Source: Vibrio maritimus
Lineage (GTDB): Bacteria; Pseudomonadota; Gammaproteobacteria; Enterobacterales; Vibrionaceae
NCBI GenBank assembly: GCA_000755425.1
Contig: BBMT01000002.1
Span: 62,001-126,000, forward strand
DNA length: 64,000 nt
Reading direction: 5' to 3'
Position 1 is the first letter of the stretch. Each line of letters starts with the position of its first letter. Shown here piece after piece: positions 51,831-60,779 of the stretch. A model generated the notes under the pieces. That model did not search any database, was not told the origin of the DNA, and saw only the letters and a program-made list of their open reading frames with translations. The position numbers and the translations under genes are program-made.

Positions 51831-51859
51831 AAAAACCTGCCGAATATGGCAGGTTTTTT
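51831..51859 (+). terminator. Intrinsic terminator after amtB
   Basis: An AAAAACCTGCC/GGCAGGTTTTTT stem with a 6-base loop. Confidence 0.9.
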
Positions 51860-51870
51860 ATATCAGATCA

Positions 51871-51926
51871 TTGTTTTCCAAATTATTATGAATATAATAA
51901 CGCAACTGATAAACGTTCTCATTATG
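51871..51926 (+). promoter_or_regulatory. fbpA promoter with Fur box
   Basis: TTGTTT (51871-51876), a 16-base spacer and TATAAT (51893-51898) form a sigma-70 promoter. A Fur box candidate at 51908-51926 (GATAA..CATTATG) matches about 13 of 19 bases of the consensus. It overlaps the expected transcription start, so iron-loaded Fur would block it. Confidence 0.65.
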
Positions 51927-51944
51927 AATTAAAGGAACTAAACA

Positions 51945-52955
51945 ATGAAAAAACTGCTAACTCTTTCTGCAATCGCAGCAAGCTTTGCCGCTCCAGCGAT
52001 GGCTGCGGAAGAAGTCAACGTTTACTCTTACCGTCAACCTTTCCTTGTTGAACCAATGTTCAATGAATTCACTAAAGAGACGGGCATCAAGGTAAACGTA
52101 AAGTTTGCTAAGAAAGGTTTGGCAGAGAAGCTTCAGCAAGAAGGCGAATACAGCCCAGCTGACGTTGTACTAACAACGGACATCAGCCGTCTTGCAGAGC
52201 TAACAGACAAGGACGTAGTTCAAGCAGTAGACAGCGACGTGATTAACGCGAATGTTCCTGCTCAGTACCGTGATAAAGAAAATGAGTGGTTTGCACTGAC
52301 TCTACGTACTCGTAACGTTTACTCATCTCGTGACCGTGTAGGTAAGCTAGGTGCAGAATTCAACTATGCAGACCTTGCTAATGCAGAGTACAAAGGCAAA
52401 ATCTGTACTCGTAGCGGTAAGCACCCATACAACGTATCTTTGGTTTCATCTATGATTGCTCACCACGGTGAAGCAGAAACTAAAGAGTGGCTAGAAGGCG
52501 TTAAAGCTAACCTAGCTCGTAAGCCACAAGGCAACGACCGCGCACAAGTTAAAGCGATCAAAGAAGGCCTTTGTGATGTTTCTCTAGGTAACAGCTACTA
52601 CCTAGGCAAAATGGTTAACGACAAAGAACAAAAAGCGTGGGCTGATGCGGTTTACATCAACTTCCCAAATCAAGAAACCACTGGCACACACGTTAACGTG
52701 AGTGGCATGGCAATGGCGAAACACTCGCCAAACAAAGAAAATGCACTGAAGCTAATGGAGTTCCTAACAGGCGATAAAGCTCAGCAAATGTACGCAGAAG
52801 TGAACTACGAGTACCCAGTGAAAGAAGGCGTTAAGCGCTCTGAACTTGTGGAATCTTGGGGTGACTTCAAAGCAGATACTATCTCGCTAGACGACATTGC
52901 TGGTTACCACAGCACAGCGATCAAATTGTTAGATGAAGTTAAGTTCGACCTATAA
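51945..52955 (+). CDS. fbpA: Ferric iron ABC transporter, periplasmic binding protein
   Basis: 336 residues with a signal peptide (MKKLLTLSAIAASFAAPAMA, cut after about 20). The mature start EEVNVYSYRQPFLVEPMFNEF and the paired Tyr region GNSYYLGKM near residue 217 match the FbpA/FutA ferric-binding family, in which the adjacent Tyr residues bind iron. Followed by permease and ATPase genes and preceded by a Fur box. A hairpin between fbpA and fbpB may give excess binding protein. Confidence 0.92.
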   Translation: MKKLLTLSAIAASFAAPAMAAEEVNVYSYRQPFLVEPMFNEFTKETGIKVNVKFAKKGLAEKLQQEGEYSPADVVLTTDISRLAELTDKDVVQAVDSDVINANVPAQYRDKENEWFALTLRTRNVYSSRDRVGKLGAEFNYADLANAEYKGKICTRSGKHPYNVSLVSSMIAHHGEAETKEWLEGVKANLARKPQGNDRAQVKAIKEGLCDVSLGNSYYLGKMVNDKEQKAWADAVYINFPNQETTGTHVNVSGMAMAKHSPNKENALKLMEFLTGDKAQQMYAEVNYEYPVKEGVKRSELVESWGDFKADTISLDDIAGYHSTAIKLLDEVKFDL

Positions 52956-52962
52956 TCGATAA

Positions 52963-52986
52963 AAGGGGGTATAATGCCCCCTTAAT
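52963..52986 (+). other. Attenuator-type hairpin between fbpA and fbpB
   Basis: AAGGGGG pairs with CCCCCTT, followed by AATTATT. It is too weak for full termination, but in this position it would favour the fbpA transcript over fbpBC. Confidence 0.6.
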
Positions 52987-53038
52987 TATTCTGGTTTATG
53001 ACTTCTCGACTTCGCGTCGCCTGATGTATGTTTAGGCA

Positions 53039-54662
53039 ATGAAAGAAAAAAATGTTGTTTGGAAAACCAGTAGTGGAGTGCTTACTCTGCTACTGGTTTT
53101 GCCTATTTTAGCGATCTTCTATACTGCACTTGGTGAATCAAGTGATCTTTTTGCACACCTGATGTCAACGGTGATGCCCACCTATATCCTCAATACCATC
53201 AAACTGGTGGTTGGCGTTCTGCTGCTTTCTCTTATTTTTGGTGTACCAAGTGCTTGGCTGATGGCTATGTGCCGCTTACCGACGGAGCGAGTATTGCAAT
53301 GGGCGCTGGTGCTGCCTTTGGCAATGCCGGGCTATATTATTGGTTATATCTTTACCGATTGGTTTGATTTTGCCGGCCTATTCAAGTGTGGCTACGGGAT
53401 GTGTTTGCCTGGCAAGCGGGTGACTACTGGTTCCCAGATATTCGCACGGTTGGTGGCGCTACGGTTGTATTGTCTTTGGTGCTTTATCCCTACGTCTATC
53501 TGTTGTGCCGCGCGGCATTTATGGAGCAAAACGTCTCTTTACTGCAATCGGCAAGGCTTCTTAAGTGCTCGCCGTTAGAAAGCTTTTGGCGTATTTCACT
53601 GCCACTCGCGCGTCCCTCTATTGCGGTAGGCTTGTCGCTGGTGGCGATGGAAACCATTGGTGACTTTGGTACGGTAAGTTACTTTGCGGTTAGCACCTTA
53701 ACCACAGCGGTTTACGATACTTGGCTTGGTTATTCGAACTTGAGTGCGGCCGCCAAAATTTCAGCCATGATGATGGTGGTGATTGTGTTGCTACTGGGCG
53801 CTGAGCGTTACAGTCGACGCAAACAAAAACTGTTTCAAAGTCAGTACAACAGCCATGAAGACTTTCGTTATGAATTGCGTGGTTGGAAAAAGTGGGCAGC
53901 ATTAACTTGGTGTTGGGGGTTGGTATCGGCAGCGTTTATCTTCCGCTGGGTCAGTTAGTGATTTATGCCTACAAGTACTTTGAGCAAAGCTGGACTGAAG
54001 AGTTTCAAACCTATGCCATCAACAGCTTGCAGGTCTCTATCATTGCCGCCATCATCGGCGTGATCGTCGCTTTGGTAGTTAACTTCTATCGCCGCTTAGA
54101 TCCAAGTCGCAAGGGTATTGTTTTCATGCGTGCCTCGTCGCTGGGTTATGCTGTACCAGGAACGGTTTTAGCAATTGGCGTGATGGTGACTGTCCTGTTC
54201 ATGGATCATTCAGTAAATGACTTTGCCAAAGCAATGGACTGGCAGCGCCCTGGCCTCATCTTCTCTGGCTCGATGTTTGCGCTGATTTTTGCCATGGTGG
54301 TGCGTTTTTCAGCAGTGGCTATTGGTAGTATCGAAACCAGTCTCAGTAAGGTTTCACCTTCGCTAGATATGGCCTCACGCACTATGGGCTGTAAGAAGAA
54401 CCAAATGTTGGTTCGCGTGCATCTGCCGCTCATTAAACGTGGCGTATTGATTGCTGGCCTGTTGGTGTTTATTGAGTCGATGAAAGAGCTCAATGCTGCG
54501 CTGCTATTGCGTCCATTCAACTTTGAAACCTTGGCCACCTACGTATTTAACTTTGCCTCAGATGAGCATCTGGAGCTTGCTGCGATGCCAGCCGTCTTGT
54601 TGGTACTTGTTGGCTTGCTACCGCTCATTATTGTTAACCGTTCATTGGAGCAAAATCACTGA
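53039..54662 (+). CDS. fbpB: Ferric iron ABC transporter permease (frame broken twice)
   Basis: About 541 residues after repair, a fused permease with two sets of membrane segments as in FbpB/SfuB. Bases are missing at 53377-53378 (one C, restoring FDFAGPIQVWLRDVFAWQAG) and 53943-53944 (one C, restoring FIFPLGQLVIYAYKYFEQ). Two EAA-type loops are seen: AARLLKCSPLESFWRISLPLARPSI-like near residue 175 and the second near MGCKKNQMLVRVHLPLIKRG. The stop overlaps the fbpC ATG by one base (TGATG). Confidence 0.9.
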
Positions 54663-55693
54663 TGACCACTGCACTGTCGATTGAAAATTTATCTTGTCAG
54701 TATGACGAGCAAACGATTCTTGAGAACTTGTCTCTAGAGGTTAATCAAGGTGAGATTGTTTGTTTGCTAGGCGCCAGTGGCTGCGGTAAAACTACCTTGC
54801 TGAAAGCCATCGCCGGCCTTTTACCGCTCTCAAAAGGTAAGATGACGCTGGGTGAGCGAGAGATTGACAACGGTGAAACTTGGATGCCGCCAGAGCAGCG
54901 CAACATCGGTATGATCTTCCAAGACTACGCGCTTTTTCCTCACCTAACGGTAGCGCAGAATGTCGCATTTGGGATCAAGGGTATTTCGAAGTCAGAGCAA
55001 GATGCGATCGTGAAGGAAATGCTGTCATTGGTGCATCTAGAGCAGTTCATTGACCGTTACCCGCATCAGCTATCTGGTGGTCAGCAGCAGCGTGTGGCAA
55101 TTGCGCGCAGCTTAGCGTACAAACCTGATCTATTGCTACTTGATGAACCGTTTTCCAACATTGATACCCAAGTGCGCCATGAGCTGATCCGCGAGATCCG
55201 CAAAATCTTCAAAAAGCAGGGCGTGACAGCGATTTTCGTGACTCACAGCCGTGAAGAAGCGTTCGCGTTTGCTGACAAAATGGCGGTGATGAACCAAGGT
55301 GTGATTGAGCAATATGGCTCGGCATCAGAGCTCTATTTCTGCCCATCGAGCAAATTCGTTGCGGACTTCTTAGGTGGCGGCAGTTACTTGCAAGCTAAGC
55401 ATGTCAATGACTCAACCTTCGAGACGGCTATTGGCCAAGTTGAAGCCCAATCGTGCGCTTTGATTGAGCAAGGCGCTGATTGTCAGCTACTTGTTCGTCC
55501 ACAACACATTCAGCTTACTCAATCAGAAAAAAGCAGTATCACTGTGATTGAGCAGCAGTTCATGGGTGACCATTGCCGTTATGTGGTGGACATTGAAGGC
55601 ACCCGCGTATTGGCAACCTCATTAGAAGCGCTTGATGTTGGCCAAAGTGTCGCGGTGAGTGTTGATGCCCAAGGCATCGTTGCTTTTGCTTAA
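54662..55693 (+). CDS. fbpC: Ferric iron ABC transporter ATPase
   Basis: 343 residues. Walker A is GASGCGKTT (about 38-46), the Q-loop FQDYALFPHLTV, the signature LSGGQQQRVAIARSLA near 136, Walker B LLLLDEPFSNID near 158, and the switch His in VTHSREEA near 193. The C-terminal TOBE-like domain (RPQHIQLTQ) is typical of FbpC/PotA-type ATPases. It powers ferric uptake with FbpB and is translationally coupled to it. Confidence 0.93.
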   Translation: MTTALSIENLSCQYDEQTILENLSLEVNQGEIVCLLGASGCGKTTLLKAIAGLLPLSKGKMTLGEREIDNGETWMPPEQRNIGMIFQDYALFPHLTVAQNVAFGIKGISKSEQDAIVKEMLSLVHLEQFIDRYPHQLSGGQQQRVAIARSLAYKPDLLLLDEPFSNIDTQVRHELIREIRKIFKKQGVTAIFVTHSREEAFAFADKMAVMNQGVIEQYGSASELYFCPSSKFVADFLGGGSYLQAKHVNDSTFETAIGQVEAQSCALIEQGADCQLLVRPQHIQLTQSEKSSITVIEQQFMGDHCRYVVDIEGTRVLATSLEALDVGQSVAVSVDAQGIVAFA

Positions 55694-55708
55694 CGCATAC
55701 TCTGGAAA

Positions 55709-55984
55709 CTAGAGCTCGATACGCTGACCATTATTAAGATAGGTGGTGCAGGCCACACGGAGTAGAGAGGTGAAGTTACCGATTTCGCCTCGCTTTTCGA
55801 CTACTTCCCGATAAATCCTCGATAGAAACTCCGCCACCGATATCTCGGCGTCCTCCGCAATCTCTTCAATGATCTTCCAAAACACCGCTTCCAGTCGAAT
55901 GCTGGTGACGACGCCGTCAATGCGCACGCTACGCGACTTCAATTCAAACAAGTTGGTTTCGGCACCAGAGTAGATTTCACACAT
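55709..55984 (-). CDS. Ribbon-helix-helix domain protein
   Basis: 91 residues. RSVRIDGVVTSIRLEAVFWKIIEEIAEDAEISVAEFLSRIYREV is an RHH_4-type (PF13467) DNA-binding fold, with a strand, a helix and a second helix. I chose the ATG at 55982-55984 because GGAG lies 9 bases upstream; the frame extends further but without a site. It follows the PfpI-like gene by 74 bases on the same strand and is convergent with fbpC. Target genes are unknown. Confidence 0.75.
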   Translation of the reverse strand: MCEIYSGAETNLFELKSRSVRIDGVVTSIRLEAVFWKIIEEIAEDAEISVAEFLSRIYREVVEKRGEIGNFTSLLRVACTTYLNNGQRIEL

Positions 55985-56058
55985 TGGTGAGCGCTCCAAT
56001 GAACAGTGGGTTTGAATAGCATAGCGGCTACTGCGCGATTGTCTGTTGTGCTTTAGTC

Positions 56059-56619
56059 TTAGTCGAGTAGCTTGTTGAATTGAGCTAACCAAGCAGGGTG
56101 TGCAGGCCATGCAGGTGCGGTGACAAACTGGCCGTCAGTAACTGCGTCGGTGACTTCAATATCAGCGTAGCTGGCGCCTGCGAGTTTCACCTCTGGGGCG
56201 CAGGCCGGATAGGCTGAAATAGTGCGTCCTTCAATGACGTTAGCGGCTGCAAGCAGTTGTGCACCATGGCAAATTGCGGCAATCGGTTTTTGCGTTGCCG
56301 CGAACGCTTGTACTAACTCAATCACCTCTGAGTTCAGTCTTAAGTATTCTGGTGCACGTCCGCCCGGGATAAGTAGGGCATCAAAGTCGGTCGCATCGAT
56401 GCTGCTGAAATCAGCATTGAGGGTAAATAGGTGTCCCGGCTTTTCTGTGTAGGTTTGGTCGCCTTCAAAATCATGTATCGCGGTTTTAATGGTGTCGCCT
56501 GCTTTCTTCTCAGGGCAGACCACCGAGACTTGATGTTCCACCATCAGCAGTGCTTGAAAGGGCACCATGAGTTCATAATCTTCCACAAAGTCGCCTGCAA
56601 TAATAAGTACCTTAGCCAT
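56059..56619 (-). CDS. DJ-1/PfpI family protein
   Basis: 186 residues of the DJ-1/PfpI class I amidotransferase-like fold. The nucleophile elbow is [15 protein letters not shown] with Cys near residue 115, and the core strand [17 protein letters not shown] is at the N-terminus. Members include proteases, glyoxalase-type deglycases and chaperones. The length and AICHG motif favour the PfpI-like group. It probably shares a transcript with the RHH gene downstream. No substrate can be assigned. Confidence 0.85.
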   Translation of the reverse strand: MAKVLIIAGDFVEDYELMVPFQALLMVEHQVSVVCPEKKAGDTIKTAIHDFEGDQTYTEKPGHLFTLNADFSSIDATDFDALLIPGGRAPEYLRLNSEVIELVQAFAATQKPIAAICHGAQLLAAANVIEGRTISAYPACAPEVKLAGASYADIEVTDAVTDGQFVTAPAWPAHPAWLAQFNKLLD

Positions 56620-56717
56620 CGTGTTCTCTCCTTGTTACTTGTCGTGGTTGGGAAATGAGTCGCTAAATTCTGAAGTTAACAAATTTTTTACAATGCTTGG
56701 TAGTAGTGGATTACTAC

Positions 56718-56748
56718 AAAAAAAGCCCGGAGACAGTCGTTCCGGGCA
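56718..56748 (-). terminator. Intrinsic terminator at the end of the chitin-oligosaccharide operon
   Basis: A GCCCGG/CCGGGC stem with an 11-base loop and a T run on the minus strand, about 95 bases after the mutase stop. Confidence 0.8.
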
Positions 56749-56841
56749 AAGATGTTCTCCACCTATAGGGAGCTTTTTGCTAATGGGCGATCAAGAAGGT
56801 GAGTCGAGACCGCTTAGGGCAAAAAGAAAAGGAAACAGTGA

Positions 56842-58253
56842 CTACAAAGACAAAAAGTCTTTCATCTGTTGAAGAACATATTCCGCTTGTTCCTTGTCTT
56901 CCATTTCACAGAAGATGCGCAGCAGTGGCTCGGTTCCGGAGAAACGAGCAATCACCCAGCCGCCATTTTTAAAGTACACTTTCGCGCCATCGGCATAGCT
57001 AACTTTTTCTACCTCATACTCAAACTCAGGAAGCAGTTTCTCGACGTAGAGTTTGTGGTATAGGCTGTCTTTTTGTGATGGTTTAAAGGTGCAATCACCT
57101 TCGGCGGTATAGGCGTAGCATACTTGCCGTAGATCTCTGATAGCAACTCGGAAAGCGTCTTCTGAGTGACACTAAGCATCTCGACTAACAGGCTAGAGGC
57201 AAATACGCCGTCCTTACCTTTGATGTGACCGCGAATGGTCAAGCCGCCTGAGCTCTCACCGCCAATCAGTGAATCGTCGGCTTCCATTTGACTACTGATG
57301 TGCTTAAAGCCTACGGGAACCTCAAAGCTCTTTTCACCGTAGTCGGCAGCGACCTTATCCAGAAGATGAGTGGTAGCGATATTACGAACCACTGAGCCTT
57401 TCCAGCCTTTGTACTCAAGTAAGTAGTAGTAGAGCAGTAGTAGGACTTCATTCGGGTGAATAAAATTACCTTGCTCATCAATGATGCCTAGGCGGTCAGC
57501 ATCGCCATCGGTACCAATACCGATATCGTAGCCCTCTGCCGCCACGAGATGCTTAAGACGATATAGCGTCGCCGCACTAGGCGAAGGCATCAAGCCGCCA
57601 AAGTCTGGGTTTTTACCATCGTTGATGACGTCAACGTCACAGCGGCCATTGATAAGCACAGTCTGCAATGCGTTTTTCGCCACGCCAAACATAGGATCAA
57701 TAAGCACTTTAAGATTGGCGTTTTTGATAGCTTCAATGTCGATAAGGTCGATGATGGAATCAACAAACTCGTTCATCGGGTTGATCACGGTGATAGCGCC
57801 TCGCTCGACGCACAGCTCGAAATCGCCAGAAATGACTTCTTGTTGAGTCAGGTTGGCAATCTGCGCTTCGATCTTCTCGGTGATCACTTCATCAGCGTCA
57901 CGACCGCCTTCAATAAACACCTTGATGCCGTTGTAATCTGCTGGGTTATGAGACGCGGTGATACACGCAGAATACGCGCAGCCCATGCTTTTCGCCTTGT
58001 ACATGACTATCGGGGTCGGCACAAACTTATCGATAAAGCTCACTGGGATACTGTTAGCTGCCAATACTTCTGCAAACCAGCGCCCCGCCTTGTCGGATAA
58101 AAAACGGCGGTCATAGCCAATCACGAACCCGCGCTCGGCCACGTTTTCGGCTTTAATGATGTTAGCTAGCGCCTGCGCGACGAGCTTCACGTTGTCCTTA
58201 GTGAACTCTTCGCCAATAAAGGCGCGCCAGCCGCCTGTTCCAAATTTGATCAT
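56842..58253 (-). CDS. Phosphoglucomutase/phosphomannomutase-family enzyme of the chitin operon (frame broken once)
   Basis: About 470 residues after adding one base at 57118 (restoring KYAYTAEGDCTFKPSQKDSLYHK). The phosphoserine loop is ITASHNPADYNG (near 103), the metal loop GTDGDADRLG (near 240) and the sugar loop GGESSGGL (near 325). It ends QQMKDFLSL at 56842. In V. cholerae the equivalent gene in this operon is thought to convert the GlcNAc-1-phosphate released by chitobiose phosphorylase to the 6-phosphate. Its place after chbP supports the same role. Confidence 0.88.
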
Positions 58254-58293
58254 CTCTCTCTCCTAAGAGGTTATCTGCTCATGCAGTGTGACC

Positions 58294-58323
58294 AATGATG
58301 AGCTCACACAGGAGCTCATCATT
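58294..58323. other. Perfect intercistronic hairpin between chitobiose phosphorylase and mutase genes
   Basis: AATGATGAGCTC and GAGCTCATCATT are exact inverted copies around a 6-base loop. With no T run, it is more likely to protect or process mRNA than to terminate it. Confidence 0.7.
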
Positions 58324-58336
58324 GCAGAAGGGCGAA

Positions 58337-60746
58337 CTAGCCAAGCACCACATGAACTTGGTTCACGCTGCCTTCCGCTTGCGGTGGAATCGCACCCTCA
58401 ATCGCTTCGCCGTTTAGGGTGATAGATTTCACGCCTTTGCTGACGTTGCTAGGGTTGTCGACTTTGATTTGATACGTCGCATCGCGCCATTGGCGAGTCA
58501 CTTCAAATCCTGGCCATTCTGTCGGTATACATGGATCAACCACTAGCCCATCAAAGCTCAGTCTTACACCTAGGATGTAGTTGGTCGCGGCGAAGTAAGC
58601 CCAGCCAGAGGTACCTGTTAGCCAAGGGTGGTTAGCTCGGCCATGATCTTGGTGGTCACGACCCATGATGAACTGCACATAAGAGTACGGCTCTGTGATG
58701 CGCGTTTCGATCATGTCGTTTTGGTTATACGGGTTTAGCGCGTCATAGTATTTCATCGCTTGATCGCCGCGCCCCAGTTTCGCTTCAGCGACCCATGCCC
58801 ATGGGTTTGGATGCGAGAAGATCGCGCCGTTTTCTTTTACCCCTTGATAAACGCGAGTGACGAAACCGATATCATCGTTCGGTGTTGCAAAAGACGGTGC
58901 ATTAAGGTGTAAGCCGAAGTCTGAGTAGAGATACTCATCCACTGCGTCCATAGCTTTCTTGCCGCGCTCTTCGCTTACCGCGCCAGACACCACTGCCCAG
59001 GTATTGGATTCAAGGTGAACTTTACCTTCTGTTTGGGTGCTGGTGCCGACTTTGTCGCCATTTCTGGTGATACCGCGGATGTACCAACCGCCATCTTCAT
59101 CAAAGGTGCGTTTCACAGGCGTCTTGAACTTTTTGCGCCATTTGTTGGTAGTAGGCGACATCATCAAGCTCACCACGGTTTCGTGCGAGGTCAACGAAGT
59201 CTTGCAGAGCCCAGTAATGCAGGAACGCCACCATGGATGATTCGCCACCGCCTAGGTTTAGACAGTCATTCCAGTCTGCGCGCAGACCTTTGGCGATACC
59301 AGTAGCCCCCACGTGCTCATCGGTAAAGTTAAGTGCCGCTTTCATGTGCTCGTAAACGGTCGCATTGCCGCCGTCAGCGTATGGGATCACCTCATCAAAG
59401 AAGTCTGTTTCGCCGGTTTCCATCACGTAGCGACAAATCGTTGGTACTAACCATAAATGATCGTCTGAACAGGTATCGGCAATGCCGTGGATCTTGTCTT
59501 CGTCACTTGGTGTTGGAACAACGGTTGGCGATTTTGATGGCTCTACATCGGCTTTGTCTGGATCGAACCAGTCTGGATCGAAGAGGTGCAAACCGTAGCC
59601 TGCTTTCACCTGACCACGCAGTAGATCAACGATGCGCTTGCGCGTCATCTCTGGGGCTGAGTGAGGCACCGCCATGGCATCTTGCGCAGTATCGCGATAA
59701 CCCAAACCAGTACGACCGCCCACCTCAATGAAAGACGCAAAGCGCGACCAAACCACACAGGTTTCCGCTTGGTACAGCGTCCATGTGTTAAGCATGGTGT
59801 CCAGACCTTCGTTAGGCGACGTCACTTGGAATTTAGCGCAGCGCTCATCCCAGTGTGCTTTAATCGCATCAAAGGCTGCATCGACTTCAGACAAGTCTTG
59901 GTACTTGGCGCGCAGACGCTCGCCGTTGCCTTTACCAATACCCAGTACGTATGCGAAACGCACTTCTTCACCCGGGGCGATAGTAAATTGCTTATGCAAA
60001 GAGCCACAGTGGTTGTAACAGGTTTGGGTATGGTTCGAGCATTGACCTTTTTCAACGGCAATCGGGTTTGATTCATCGCGGTACAGGCCAAGGAAGCTAT
60101 CACGCTGACCATCGTAGCTGTCTGGAGTGAACGTAGACGCTAGGTAGTAGTAGCCTTCAAAGTCATTGGTGTTGTAGAACAGGTCGTACTCAATCACACC
60201 ATCTTGATAGCTGGTGCCCGCAGAATAGAGCGACATCTGATGGTTTTGGTTGTCAGAGGCAATGTGGCTAAATGAGAACTCAACAAATGAGAACGCGCTG
60301 ATGGTACGCGGTTTATCGCCAGTGTTGCGGATAACGACATCCCATACTTCCGCATCTTCACCTTTTGGTACGAACAGCGTTTTGGTGGCTTCGATGTCGG
60401 AATATTGGCATTTGAATTTAGAGTAAGACAAGCCGTGACGAACTTCGTAATTGGCTTCATCTAGGCTTTTTGCCACAGGCTGCCAAGAGATTGACCAATA
60501 GTCGCCCGTCTCGTCATCACGTAGGTAGACATAGTGTCCTGGACGGTCAAACGTTGCGTTAGGACGGAATTTCGTCACGCGATTGTATTCTGGGGAGTTG
60601 TAGAATGAGTAACCACCCGCGTTGTGCGAAATGACGGTGCAGAATTTTTCTGTCCCTAGGTAGTTAGTCCAAGGAGCAGGGGCATCGGGACGAGTGATAA
60701 CATATTCTCGGTTCTCGTTATCGAAGTAGCCGTATTGCATGATCAT
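58337..60746 (-). CDS. chbP: N,N'-diacetylchitobiose phosphorylase (frame disturbed once)
   Basis: GH94 enzyme that splits diacetylchitobiose with phosphate to GlcNAc-1-P and GlcNAc. The N-terminus MQYGYFDNENREYVITRPD is typical, and the catalytic Asp lies in GLRADWNDCLNLGGGESS (about residue 494 counted from the 60746 start; Asp492 in the V. proteolyticus enzyme). The frame changes at about 59101-59106, between QDACETHL and DEDGGWYIRGITRNG; unlike other sites here it needs two added bases (or one removed). Total about 802 residues, matching the family. It lies in the operon with GH20 and kinase genes. Confidence 0.93.
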
Positions 60747-60779
60747 ATCCTTATTGGGGAAATTAAAACCGTTTGTTTG

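Noticed and set aside
55985..56110. N-terminal extension of the RHH protein into the PfpI-like gene
   Set aside because: It would overlap the end of the upstream gene and lacks a ribosome site; the ATG at 55984 has GGAG at good spacing.
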